Source: Verrucomicrobiota bacterium (GTDB lineage: Bacteria; Verrucomicrobiota; Verrucomicrobiia; Verrucomicrobiales; DEV007). Taken from it: a stretch of 64,000 nucleotides of DNA. A program made the position numbers and the translations under genes. The stretch lies in assembly GCA_963205275.1 (NCBI GenBank), contig CAUJIH010000042.1, positions 1 through 64,000 on the forward strand. Reading direction: 5' to 3'. A model generated the notes under the pieces. That model was not told the origin of the DNA. It made no database searches and worked only from the letters and a program-made list of their open reading frames with translations. This document shows, in pieces, positions 35,274 through 43,915 of this stretch (within the stretch, counting starts at the first letter, position 1; the number at the start of each line of letters is the position of its first letter).

Positions 35274-36071
35274 TCAATCAATCGGCAGGTCATTCTGCAC
35301 TCCGAACTGTTCAGCGTTTTCGGGATAGATCCAATCGTAGGAGTCGGTATGATAGTAGACTTCTGAACGAAGATCATCACATACCCCACCTAATCCCGGA
35401 TTCACCAAAGAGTGGTCAACCCCCAGCAGCGCTATACGGCGCCGCAGATATGCCTTCATCTCGGCTGGAACAATAATGCGAGCGAACACATGCGGCTCAT
35501 GCCCTCGTTCGAAAACCTCCTCAATGGAAAGCACGCTTTCCGCTCTCTCAGGCATGGGATGAGCGAGGAAACAAGCTCGCTGGTTTCGCATCGTCACATC
35601 AGGACGGCGAGGTTGATACACCCGCAAACGATTGGACGCCTGCTCATAATCCTGAGAAATTCGGAATGAAGCATTCCAAGGCATGATTCGGTACACAATC
35701 CCGTCTTTATCCGGATACAGTGGATCACACGCATAGAAAAGTGCAACCAGAGCGTTCATCGACCAGGCTGTGTAATGAGTGGGCAGACCGTAATGAGTCC
35801 CATAAGCCATGTACTCCAGCTCGCTCATCGGAGCGACATCCATCGCACTCATGGCACGCTCTTTGAACGAGAACATCATTCGAGCCTGCAACTCCACCCA
35901 CGATTTGTGTTCCGTTTTGGCTATATCGGCACGAAACAGCGATGCTTGCAATTTCCAATCCGTCGAGGCCTGCCCTCGGTAGATTGTCTGACGATTAAAA
36001 CCAAGCTGCGGAATGATTTCTTCGAGCATGTGCTCCATCCCACCAAGGGTCACTGTTTCAATGCTATTCAT
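35274..36071 (-). CDS. FRG-domain protein
   Basis: A 265-residue protein with the FRG-domain hallmark TIYRGQASTDWKLQASLFR at residues ~32-50. A later conserved block is YMAYGTHYGLPTHYTAWS, where most members have QHYGLPTRLLDWT, then ALVALFYACD. The FRG domain is widespread in bacteria and phages, often near mobile or defence genes; its activity is not established. The arginine that usually follows GLPT is replaced here by His. It diverges from a small winged-helix-like gene across an AT-rich region with matched inverted repeats, suggesting common control. No signal peptide or membrane segment. Confidence 0.8.
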   Translation of the reverse strand: MNSIETVTLGGMEHMLEEIIPQLGFNRQTIYRGQASTDWKLQASLFRADIAKTEHKSWVELQARMMFSFKERAMSAMDVAPMSELEYMAYGTHYGLPTHYTAWSMNALVALFYACDPLYPDKDGIVYRIMPWNASFRISQDYEQASNRLRVYQPRRPDVTMRNQRACFLAHPMPERAESVLSIEEVFERGHEPHVFARIIVPAEMKAYLRRRIALLGVDHSLVNPGLGGVCDDLRSEVYYHTDSYDWIYPENAEQFGVQNDLPID

Positions 36072-36082
36072 ATAAATGAGAT

Positions 36083-36251
36083 GTAAATGAATTTACTTTT
36101 ATAAATTTTAGCGAATTTTTTTGACATTTTTTAAACACTCGTGTTAAAGTGAGCTAATCGTTTCTTTAATTTGACCTTAATCTCATAAATTGATCTCAAG
36201 TTCAAGAAATATTTTCGCTAAAATTCAGCTTATTTGAGTTTTATTTGAGTT
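36083..36251. promoter_or_regulatory. divergent promoter region with palindromic operators
   Basis: AATTTTAGCGAA (36104-36115) and TTCGCTAAAATT (36214-36225) are a perfect 12-base inverted pair. Between them is a near-consensus rightward promoter, TTGACA (36121-36126), 17 bases, TTAAAG (36144-36149), overlapped by the palindrome AACACTCGTGTT (36134-36145). Leftwards, a TATAAA-like -10 (complement of 36098-36103) abuts the first arm, and GTAAATGAATTTAC (36083-36096) lies in the leader. A perfect tandem repeat TTATTTGAGTT occupies 36230-36240 and 36241-36251, just before the rightward ATG. Confidence 0.6.
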
Positions 36252-36255
36252 AAAG

Positions 36256-36729
36256 ATGAAATCTTTTGAGGAAGATCCCCTTGTGCTCATGGTCTCGGAA
36301 ATGGATTTATCCGAGCTGATCGCACTGGAAAGAATGGTGCGAGCGGTCATTCGTGTTCGGTCTCAGGAGATGCTTTCTACGGATCGCGAAGATTTGGGCT
36401 CAGAGAATGAAGAGGGTCCGGCTTTGCATGACGAAGCGCGGCGGCTCCTGGAGGACTCGGCGACGTATGATGCGACATTGGCGGATCAGGCCTTGCTGGC
36501 TGCGCTGATCCTAGCAGACGCGTATCAACAGGACAGCTTTTCGAGTCGTGCTGTCAACGATGTAATCGCTGAATGCGGACGTCCGAGAGTCGTGAATATT
36601 ACTTCCGCAATCTCTGCTCTGAAGAGCCGCTCCTATCTGGCGGAAAATGATAAATCACTATCACTCACGAAAGAAGGACGAACAAAGGCGCGAGCACTCA
36701 TCGGAATGCTGAAAAGAAGAGCGGCGTGA
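36256..36729 (+). CDS. small winged-helix-like protein divergent from the FRG gene
   Basis: A 157-residue protein. The N-terminal half is acidic and helical (VSEMDLSELIALERMVRAVI, then a charged linker). The C-terminal ~70 residues resemble a winged helix: FSSRAVNDVIAECGRPRVVN, ITSAISALKSRSYLAEND, then a beta-wing SLSLTKEGRTKARALI. The wing-plus-TKEG ending is common in bacterial wHTH and effector-associated domains. It may be a regulator of itself and of the FRG gene, given the palindromes between them. No known family could be named. The upstream promoter is strong by sequence. Confidence 0.6.
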   Translation: MKSFEEDPLVLMVSEMDLSELIALERMVRAVIRVRSQEMLSTDREDLGSENEEGPALHDEARRLLEDSATYDATLADQALLAALILADAYQQDSFSSRAVNDVIAECGRPRVVNITSAISALKSRSYLAENDKSLSLTKEGRTKARALIGMLKRRAA

Positions 36730-36761
36730 TTGCCTAGATGAATCGGTGATGGATCAATCTC

Positions 36762-37280
36762 TCACTTCCGAAGAGTTCCACTGATCTTCTCTGCAGCGAC
36801 AACACGTCCGGAAACTAGTTCAGATTCGGTCAGGGTATCCGAGAACTGAGCAACGAAGCGATTCTTTTTCACTTTCGCACCTCGGTCCTGAATCGTCAGT
36901 GTGCGAGTGCCACTCAACTTATGTAACACACCTGAGTAGACGAACGTACCCCGATACACACCCTTGATGACGACTCTGCTAGTGGTGCCGGTCGGTTTGC
37001 CCCAGACGACCTTGTGATTCTTGGAGAAGTATAATCCGCTGATCAAAGGCGAAAGAACTTCACTCGACTTCGAACTCACGTTCACGATCACAGAGAAAGG
37101 CCCCACAGGTTTGGAGCCATAGATCACATTCCCTGCGATTCCCGACACACTTCCTCGATACCGCCCCTGAAATTTTCGGAATTGCGCAGGCGTCAACATT
37201 CCTGCAGAGAGAATCTCCACGAAGGAAAAGAGCGTGAGGAGAGTGATGACGCAGTGAGAAAAGGCAAATCGTTTCTTCAT
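36762..37280 (-). CDS. secreted protein of unknown function
   Basis: A 172-residue protein. A signal peptide (FSHCVITLLTLFSFVEILSA) precedes a basic, beta-rich mature region with many Ser/Thr/Gly and Val residues (for example QGRYRGSVSGIAGNVIYG and GTRTLTIQDRGAKVK). No cysteine pairs or known motifs. The style resembles small beta-barrel or adhesin-like secreted proteins but no family is recognised. It is convergent with the winged-helix-like gene. The ~210 bases upstream (37281-37494) show no other gene. Confidence 0.6.
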   Translation of the reverse strand: MKKRFAFSHCVITLLTLFSFVEILSAGMLTPAQFRKFQGRYRGSVSGIAGNVIYGSKPVGPFSVIVNVSSKSSEVLSPLISGLYFSKNHKVVWGKPTGTTSRVVIKGVYRGTFVYSGVLHKLSGTRTLTIQDRGAKVKKNRFVAQFSDTLTESELVSGRVVAAEKISGTLRK

Positions 37281-37494
37281 GACAGAGCCGAGGTCACGGA
37301 AAATAGACGAGGTTCTCTCATTCTGACAGTAGAATCTCTCATGGATGGAAACTGTTCTAATCGAAGGTAACGAATAGTACGCATTGAATCATGATGCAGT
37401 CCAGATCAAATAGTCAGACGATTACCGGGTGAAACGAAGTAAAGAAATTCTGATTCCCCGTTGATTCGGATTCTGTTCTCAAGTACTCTCCGAT

Positions 37495-37797
37495 ATGGTT
37501 CGACATAATGTCTATTTCTGGTTAGATCCCAGCCTTAACTCCGCACAAAAGACCTCCTTCGAAGAGGGCTTGCGAGCGCTGTTTCGTATCGATGTCGTCA
37601 GATCCGGTAGTTTCGGAAGCCCAGCCAGCACCCCGGAGCGTCCGGTGACTCGGAATACCTTCGACTACGCACTCGTCCTCGAATTCGATTCTGTCGAGCA
37701 GCACGACCAATATCAGATTCATCCTGAACACGAGGTATTTGTAAAAAATTTCTCCTCTTGGTTTCAGAAAGTAAGGGTCTTCGATGTCCAATTCTAA
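37495..37797 (+). CDS. Dabb-family (stress-responsive alpha/beta barrel) protein
   Basis: A 100-residue protein with the Dabb signature: MVRHNVYFWLDPSLNSAQK at the start, a central FDYALVLEFDSVEQHDQYQI and a C-terminal HPEHEVFVKNF. These dimeric ferredoxin-like barrels occur as stand-alone stress proteins and as enzymes such as olivetolic acid cyclase; the role here is unknown. It is the first of three closely spaced forward genes (followed by an alpha/beta hydrolase and a PfkB kinase). Confidence 0.8.
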   Translation: MVRHNVYFWLDPSLNSAQKTSFEEGLRALFRIDVVRSGSFGSPASTPERPVTRNTFDYALVLEFDSVEQHDQYQIHPEHEVFVKNFSSWFQKVRVFDVQF

Positions 37798-37878
37798 GAA
37801 ACCTAAAATTTCTTCTTTTTCACATAGACAACTTTAAACCGACCCCGCAAATTACCGGCCTATCTCTCCTCGGATTTT

Positions 37879-38613
37879 ATGCACTTGGAAATTCTCAATT
37901 CCTCCAAAGAATCTCTCGACTACGAGTTTCACGGCGACCCGACTGACACGTCTCTGCTCGTGATCATCGGTCACGGCCTGACGGGTAATAAGGATCGTCC
38001 TTGGGCGATCGCCTTGGCCAATGCCTTGGAAAAAGCGGGCATTAATGCTCTGCGTTTTTCCTTTTCTGGAAACGGAAAATCCGATGGAAAGTTCGAGAAC
38101 AGCACCATTTCGAAAGGGATGAAAGATCTCAAGGCGATCGTGGATTCTGCCGAAGAAGAAGGCTACCACCGCATCTGCTACGCCGGACACAGTATGGGTG
38201 CTGCTACTGGCGTGCTTGCTGCGGTGAAGGATGAGCGGATCGAGTTGTTGATCTCGCTCTCGCCAATGGTTCATACGAAACAATTCGTCGAGCGTGAATT
38301 CGCTTCCCTCACTCCCGGAGAGGACTGCATGTGGGAGGATCCGAAGTGTCCGTTATCGAAGGCATTTGTGGACGACCTCAACAAAATTGGCAACATTCTT
38401 TCCAAAACGGAAAAGATCGAAATTCCTTGGTTGATCGTTCATGGCGACGCTGATGACGTAGTGCCCGTTGACGAAGGACGTGAACTCTACCGGAGTGCTT
38501 ACGAGCCGAAGGAACTCTCGATTCTACCGGGAGTCGATCATGTTTATAGCGGCGAAGGGGAGGCACTGATGATCGATGCGGTAGTAGCCTGGCTGAAGGA
38601 ACACCATTCCTGA
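37879..38613 (+). CDS. alpha/beta hydrolase
   Basis: A 244-residue serine hydrolase. The nucleophile elbow is YAGHSMGAATG, the acid is the aspartate of VHGDADDVVPVDEG, and the catalytic histidine is in LPGVDHVYSGEG. The oxyanion segment is IIGHGLTGNKDRP. No signal peptide, so cytoplasmic. The arrangement resembles the feruloyl-esterase or acyl-CoA-thioesterase-like branch, but the substrate is unknown. It lies ~80 bases after the Dabb gene and 8 bases before a PfkB kinase, probably one operon. Confidence 0.86.
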   Translation: MHLEILNSSKESLDYEFHGDPTDTSLLVIIGHGLTGNKDRPWAIALANALEKAGINALRFSFSGNGKSDGKFENSTISKGMKDLKAIVDSAEEEGYHRICYAGHSMGAATGVLAAVKDERIELLISLSPMVHTKQFVEREFASLTPGEDCMWEDPKCPLSKAFVDDLNKIGNILSKTEKIEIPWLIVHGDADDVVPVDEGRELYRSAYEPKELSILPGVDHVYSGEGEALMIDAVVAWLKEHHS

Positions 38614-38621
38614 GCAGATTC

Positions 38622-39554
38622 ATGGCTCACATCGGAGCCGTGCAGATCACCGGACTGGGAATGTCCGTTCTCGACCTGACGCAGGTGGTGGACGCATTCC
38701 CTTCAGAGGGCGGAGTGACACGAGTCCTCGCTTCTCACCTAGGTGGTGGCGGCCCTGTCCCCACCGCACTCTGTGCCGCCGCTCGCTTTGGCGCTTCTGC
38801 AGCGATCATCGACCGCATCGGCGATGACTGGCGTGGCGAGATCCTCCACTCGGATTACTTGCGGCATCGAGTGCTCACGGAAGCTCTCCAGCGACAACGC
38901 GGAGAGTCCAGCGCTCTCGCGACCGTGCTGGTCCGTCAGAGCGATGGGGAGCGACACATTCTCTACGAAGAAAGCACTGCTACACCGCTTCAGTCGGATG
39001 ATTTGCCGAATACTCTTCTCTCCCGTAGCAAGATACTCCACCTGAACGGCCGTCATAGGGCAGCCTGCCTCCCGGCGACAGAATGCGTGCATCAGAACGG
39101 CGGACTCGTCTCATTCGACGGTGGGGCGCATCGATACGAAGGATCCCTGCGCGAACTATTTCCCCACGTAGATCTGCTCGTCGTCGCCGCCAACTTCGCC
39201 GACGAAGCGGTCGGAAAAGCGGAGCGCGAGCAGCAGCTCGTGCGACTCGGGCAGTGGGGCGCACGACTCGTTGGCATTACGGACGGTATCAATGGGAGCT
39301 GGTTTCGCACATCAGAGGATGAAATCTTTCATCAACCCGCCTTTTTCGTTCCTAACCTAGTCGATACAACAGGGTGCGGCGATGTCTTTCACGGAGTTCT
39401 GCTCGCGTCAATCGTGCGGGGAAGTCCTTGGCGAGAGTGTGCCCAGCTCGCATCCGCTGCTGCCGCGCTCTCCGCCACTGCTCTAGGAGGACGTGGCTAT
39501 CTCCCCAACCGACAAGAGGTCGAAGAACGGATCGCACGCAGTAACGAAACGTGA
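38622..39554 (+). CDS. PfkB-family carbohydrate kinase
   Basis: A ribokinase-fold kinase of 310 residues. The C-terminal signature DTTGCGDVFHGVLLASIVRG contains the catalytic aspartate and anion hole. The N-terminal GGGGPVPTALCAAARFGASA matches the substrate-lid region (PfkB signature 1). It should phosphorylate a sugar, nucleoside or related alcohol with ATP. No neighbour identifies the substrate. It starts 8 bases after the hydrolase stop, so the two are probably co-transcribed, and it directly precedes rnpB. Confidence 0.88.
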   Translation: MAHIGAVQITGLGMSVLDLTQVVDAFPSEGGVTRVLASHLGGGGPVPTALCAAARFGASAAIIDRIGDDWRGEILHSDYLRHRVLTEALQRQRGESSALATVLVRQSDGERHILYEESTATPLQSDDLPNTLLSRSKILHLNGRHRAACLPATECVHQNGGLVSFDGGAHRYEGSLRELFPHVDLLVVAANFADEAVGKAEREQQLVRLGQWGARLVGITDGINGSWFRTSEDEIFHQPAFFVPNLVDTTGCGDVFHGVLLASIVRGSPWRECAQLASAAAALSATALGGRGYLPNRQEVEERIARSNET

Positions 39555-39627
39555 TGATCTAGTTTTCTCACTGATCGCCAAATTTTTTCTTCGTGATTAG
39601 TCGAATCTCGTGTAGCTTCACTGCTCT

Positions 39628-40051
39628 GGGACGGGTCGGAGATGATCGCTGATTCCTTCGGGGCAGAGGAAAGTCCGGACACCACACGACAGCATGCCCG
39701 ATGAAAATCGGGGCGTCTTTCTGTAAGGGAGAGGCGACGGAAAGTGCCACAGAAATCAAACCGCCTATTCCGATTTCGGAGTAGGTAAGGGTGAAATGGC
39801 GAGGTAAGAGCTCACCGCCCCGAGGGTAACTGAGGGGGCAAGGTAAACCCCATGCGGTGCAAGACAGAACAGGGCAAACGGATCGTCGGTCCGGCCTCGG
39901 GGCTTTGGCTCTGAGATAAGTCCGGGTATTAGTCGCATCCTGTTTCGGTAGGAAAATCGACTCTCGTGAGGAAGTCGATTTAGAGAAATGATCGTCCGCC
40001 CGCGTCGAACACGGCACGAGCGAACAGAATCCGGCTTACGGGACCCGTTCC
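39628..40051 (+). ncRNA. rnpB: RNase P RNA, bacterial class A
   Basis: This is the catalytic RNA that trims tRNA 5' leaders. The universally conserved 5' block GAGGAAAGTCCGGAC begins at 39666. The P10/P11 region reads GGTGAAATGGCGAGGTAAGA. The P15 region reads GGCAAGGTAAACCCC, followed by GTGCAAGACAGAACAGGG. The 3' block ACAGAATCCGGCTTACGGG closes P4. Ends are set by P1, GGGACGGGTC (39628-39637) pairing with GACCCGTTCC (40042-40051) with two wobble pairs. All core elements look intact. It fills most of the gap 39555-40228; the remaining ~180 bases after it show nothing else. Confidence 0.96.
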
Positions 40052-40228
40052 AGAAACTTTTCTTCGCTCCAGATCAAAGAGTATCTACCCTCCGGCACCG
40101 TCATTTCAGTCGAGCGAGTCAGCGATATTTTCAACGCGGAAAAGAGAATTCCCCTCTGTCACTTTCTTTCGATAGCGGATTACCGTGATTTGCAAATTTG
40201 CGACTCATGCCCGAAAGAGAGCGCATAA

Positions 40229-42061
40229 ATGGAAAGAGGCAACAGGGAGCAGGCGAGAGTTCACGAGATCCATCACCGACTGGCATCGCTGGGTCGGGTC
40301 GGATCACTATATCTTTTGATCACCTTCCTTCTCGCCTCCTGCTCCGCAGAGATGTATCGAAAGCGAGCGGATCGGGAAGTCTACACCGACCTGTTCAGTC
40401 GAACCACTGTTGTCGAAAATGTAGCGCCGAAGGATATCGAACTGACCACAGAGCCACCCGTCTCCCTGAGCGAGTTGAAAACTCATGTGAAGTCTTCCGA
40501 GGCTCTCGGGGACTTTGCCCGCTATGAAAAAGGCGCAAAAGTGCTCCCTTTTCCTCAAGCTCTGGAGATGTCCATCACCCACGGGCGCGATTATCTGCGG
40601 GCGAAGGAAGAGCTCTACCTCGCGTCGCTCGATTTGTCGCTGGCTCGCCATCGACTCACGCCGATCTTCTTCGCGCAGGGGCTGGGAACTCGGGCCAGCG
40701 ATTCCCGGAATGCCACTCTCCTGCCGGGAATGACGAAGATCGTGGCGACCGACACCTTCGCCCGGAGTCAGTCGGCTGGATTCTCTTGGCTGATGGCTAC
40801 CGGAGCACGCCTATCCACCGACTTCACTCAGGACTTCCTCCGCATCATGACGGGAAATCGCTCGATTAATGAGTCGGATTTAGCAGTGTCTCTAGTCCAG
40901 CCACTTCTCCAAGGAGCGGGAACTCTCGTCACTCTGGAAGCGCTAACACAGGAAGAACGCAACCTGCTCTATACCCTGCGTGACTTTGCCGACTTTCGTC
41001 GAGAATACATCGTCAATGTAGCGAACAGCTACTACGGGGTTCTGCGCAGTCGGAATCAGGTTTACAACAACTTTATCGCTTATCAGGGATACGTGAAGAA
41101 CGTCGAACGGGAAGAGGGCTTCGCCGAAGTGGGTAAACGCACCCAAAATCAGCTCGGACGGCTGAAGCAAGCGAAGCTGATCGCAGAAAATCGATGGATC
41201 GATGCCGCTCGCTCGTATTTGTCCAAACTCGATGAGTTCAAAATCCAGATCGGGATTCCGGTCTCAGAGAACGTAGTCCTCGATGACAACGAACTTAAGA
41301 AGCTACAGATTAATGCTCCAGGCATCACTCGAGAGGAAGCGGTGAAAATTGCACTCGTGACTCGACCTGATCTCGCGACCGCGAAAGACCGAGTCGATGA
41401 TGCGGAACGACATATCAAAGTAGCGAAAAACGGATTGCTGCCCGGTCTCAACGTCGCTGTGGAATACAATCCTGTGAGTAGCCCCGGTGATACGACGCCG
41501 GGAATCAACTGGAATCGACGGCGCTGGGCGAGTCGCCTCGATCTCGATCTGCCACTTGACCGCAAGGCAGAGCGAAATATTTATCGATCCTCCTTCATCG
41601 CAAGAGATCGGTCGATACGAGCGGAGCAACTGGCTCGGGATCGCGCCCAGCTAGAGATCTTTGATGCGTGGCGCTCGCTCGATCAGGAAAAGGCCAGCCA
41701 TCGAATTGCAGAGGAAGGAGTCAGTCTCGCTGCCCGTCGTCTTGAGGAGCAACAACTGCGAAGTGAACTCGGACAGGGCGAAGCGAAAGACCTAGTCGAT
41801 GCTCAGGAGGACTTGGTTGATGCTCAGAATCTGCTGACTGGCGCGCTCATCGACTATACGATGGCTCGTCTCCGCCTCTGGCGGGACATGGGAATTCTCT
41901 ACATTCAGTCTGACGGCTCATGGGTGGAACGGCTGCAAAAGGAGAAGCCATATATTCCGGAGAAATCCTTCTCGTCTTCCAAGGTCCGAAGGGCGCGAAA
42001 GCCTTCGAAGGCCGAATCGCGTTCTACCAATGAACCCACGGTGGCAAAAGTCTCCGAATGA
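40229..42061 (+). CDS. TolC-family outer-membrane efflux lipoprotein
   Basis: A 610-residue outer-membrane factor. After ~25 residues a hydrophobic segment ends in lipobox LLASCSAE, so the mature protein is lipid-anchored. Two OEP repeats of long helices follow, for example SLVQPLLQGAGTLVTLEALT and REEAVKIALVTRPDLATAKD, as in TolC/OprM trimers. It is longer than OprM (~485 residues); much of the excess lies in a ~100-residue N-terminal domain and a basic C-terminal tail. No membrane-fusion or inner-membrane pump gene adjoins it, so it is an orphan component that may serve several pumps. Confidence 0.85.
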   Translation: MERGNREQARVHEIHHRLASLGRVGSLYLLITFLLASCSAEMYRKRADREVYTDLFSRTTVVENVAPKDIELTTEPPVSLSELKTHVKSSEALGDFARYEKGAKVLPFPQALEMSITHGRDYLRAKEELYLASLDLSLARHRLTPIFFAQGLGTRASDSRNATLLPGMTKIVATDTFARSQSAGFSWLMATGARLSTDFTQDFLRIMTGNRSINESDLAVSLVQPLLQGAGTLVTLEALTQEERNLLYTLRDFADFRREYIVNVANSYYGVLRSRNQVYNNFIAYQGYVKNVEREEGFAEVGKRTQNQLGRLKQAKLIAENRWIDAARSYLSKLDEFKIQIGIPVSENVVLDDNELKKLQINAPGITREEAVKIALVTRPDLATAKDRVDDAERHIKVAKNGLLPGLNVAVEYNPVSSPGDTTPGINWNRRRWASRLDLDLPLDRKAERNIYRSSFIARDRSIRAEQLARDRAQLEIFDAWRSLDQEKASHRIAEEGVSLAARRLEEQQLRSELGQGEAKDLVDAQEDLVDAQNLLTGALIDYTMARLRLWRDMGILYIQSDGSWVERLQKEKPYIPEKSFSSSKVRRARKPSKAESRSTNEPTVAKVSE

Positions 42062-42116
42062 GTCTCCTAGACAGCTTCGGAAATTCTTCTCTAGAGATGA
42101 GGGCGTTCGGATCGCC

Positions 42117-42683
42117 TCAACCCTCAAAGCTGCCTTCGCCCAGCGCTAATTGAGCAGACTCGGTCACCCCGAAACAAGTTTCATCGACCGTGAGATCATC
42201 GGAGCGGATCGCCAGATCGGCACAAGATTCATACAGAGCCTCTCTGACCGCGAGCAGATCGCGAATCGATTGCAATGGATCGGGAGTCTGGAGCAAAGGG
42301 CGGTTGCGGCTTCGGCGAATTCGCTCATAAATCGCCTCCGGAGAGGCGCGCAGCCAGATCACATAGCCCGCCTGCTTCAAGAGTGCCCGATTTTCCTCTC
42401 GTGTCACGATGCCTCCACCCGTCGAGATAACCAAGCGAGAACTGCCCACACAGGAGCGTAGAGCCTCCGTCTCCAGCGCTCGAAAGGCCTCCTCCCCTGA
42501 TTCAGAAAAAATCGTGGGGATTGATTTTCCCGCCATTTTGACAACGAGTCGATCCGTATCGACAAAGCGGAAACCTAGGCTGCGAGCCACGCGCATCCCT
42601 ATCGTCGTCTTACCGGTTCCCATAAATCCGATCAAAATGAGATTGCGAGGGCGATTTCCTGTCGTATCCACTGCTTGCAGCAT
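42117..42683 (-). CDS. aroK: shikimate kinase
   Basis: It phosphorylates shikimate at O3 in aromatic amino acid synthesis. The P-loop is LIGFMGTGKTTIG, the shikimate-binding aspartate lies in FVDTDRLV, and the GGG motif is VISTGGGIVTREENR. The lid arginine segment is IRRSRNRPLLQ. It has 188 residues, typical length. It is convergent with the TolC-like gene and divergent from tsaC by ~70 bases, with no other aro genes nearby. Confidence 0.93.
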   Translation of the reverse strand: MLQAVDTTGNRPRNLILIGFMGTGKTTIGMRVARSLGFRFVDTDRLVVKMAGKSIPTIFSESGEEAFRALETEALRSCVGSSRLVISTGGGIVTREENRALLKQAGYVIWLRASPEAIYERIRRSRNRPLLQTPDPLQSIRDLLAVREALYESCADLAIRSDDLTVDETCFGVTESAQLALGEGSFEG

Positions 42684-42751
42684 AACGGGAAAATCGACTT
42701 CGCCAAACAGATTCCGTTCTAAAGAAGTTCCGTTTTATTCTACCTTCCATA

Positions 42752-43795
42752 ATGGAGACCAAAATTATTTTTACTGACAGCGATCTGGATATCCGAGAAG
42801 CGGTGGGGCAGGCGGTCGCATTGCTCCGTGCAGGCGAATTAGTTGCTCTGCCCACGGAGACCGTCTATGGGCTGGGAGCGAACGCCCTCGATCCAGAAGC
42901 TGTAGCGAAAATTTTCGAAGCGAAAGAGCGACCCAGTTTTGATCCCTTGATCGTCCACCTTCCGAGCAAAACAGCGCTGCGAGAAGTGACAGAGATTCCG
43001 GATGAAATCGAGAAAACCATCACTCAACTTGTTGAAACTTTTTGGCCGGGACCACTCACTCTACTTCTTCCCAAACGAGACGTGATTCCCGACATTGTGA
43101 CGGCCGGACTGCAAACCGTAGCTGTTCGGCAGAGCGACCATCCAATCTTTCGACGTATCATCAAACAATTCGGGACTCCCATCGCTGCCCCCAGTGCGAA
43201 TCGATTCGGTTCCATCAGTCCGACCTCTGCGACGCATGTGTCGGAGCAGCTCGGAGGGCGAATTCCTCTCATCATCGATGGGGGGGCCTGTTCACGCGGC
43301 CTCGAATCCACCATTGTTCGGGTATCACCGGGTCCGAAAAAGCCCCTAATCGAAGTCCTCCGTCCCGGCCCGATTACGGAGGATGATTTGAAGAAATTCG
43401 GGAAAGTGGTATTCGTCGGACGGAACGCTGCCGTCGAAGAATCCGCTCCGGAGGCACCGGGGCGTCTCGCCAGCCACTATGCCCCGCGCACTCCACTGCG
43501 TTTAGTGGAAGATCCCGCCACATTCACACCCGATCCTGCAAAACGCTACGCACTACTCAGCTATCGCGGACAGGAAAAAGATGGCTATCTGCCCCTGCAC
43601 GACTGGGCGAAAGTAGCGGTGTTGAGTCCCGGATCAGGACGCCTGACAGAAGCCGGGATCCGCCTGTTTCATCTCATGGTTCAGCTCGATCAAGGCGGCT
43701 ATGACGAAATCATCGCCGAACCTGTACCTGATCGAGGAATTGGCCGGGCCATTCTCGATAAACTGAGACGAGCATCCCATCCTCGAAAAGCCTGA
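42752..43795 (+). CDS. threonylcarbamoyl-AMP synthase, long Sua5 form
   Basis: It makes threonylcarbamoyl-AMP from threonine, bicarbonate and ATP for the t6A modification of ANN-decoding tRNAs. The YrdC domain shows VALPTETVYGLGANALDP, KERPSFDPLIVHL and SANRFGSISPTSATHV. A linker with ESAPEAPGRLASHYAPRTPL leads to the C-terminal Sua5 domain, so this is the two-domain type, not the short TsaC of E. coli. 347 residues, standard for the class. It should act with TsaD, TsaB and TsaE, none of which is in the window. Confidence 0.93.
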   Translation: METKIIFTDSDLDIREAVGQAVALLRAGELVALPTETVYGLGANALDPEAVAKIFEAKERPSFDPLIVHLPSKTALREVTEIPDEIEKTITQLVETFWPGPLTLLLPKRDVIPDIVTAGLQTVAVRQSDHPIFRRIIKQFGTPIAAPSANRFGSISPTSATHVSEQLGGRIPLIIDGGACSRGLESTIVRVSPGPKKPLIEVLRPGPITEDDLKKFGKVVFVGRNAAVEESAPEAPGRLASHYAPRTPLRLVEDPATFTPDPAKRYALLSYRGQEKDGYLPLHDWAKVAVLSPGSGRLTEAGIRLFHLMVQLDQGGYDEIIAEPVPDRGIGRAILDKLRRASHPRKA

Positions 43796-43915
43796 TGCAT
43801 CCGCCCGATGGTTTTTGGCAATGAGACAAGATCAACGGGATGGAGAAAATCAGCGAATTCGATACCCGGCGAAGGAGAAATCGGATAGAATCATAATCGC
43901 TTACTCTGCCCCCTC

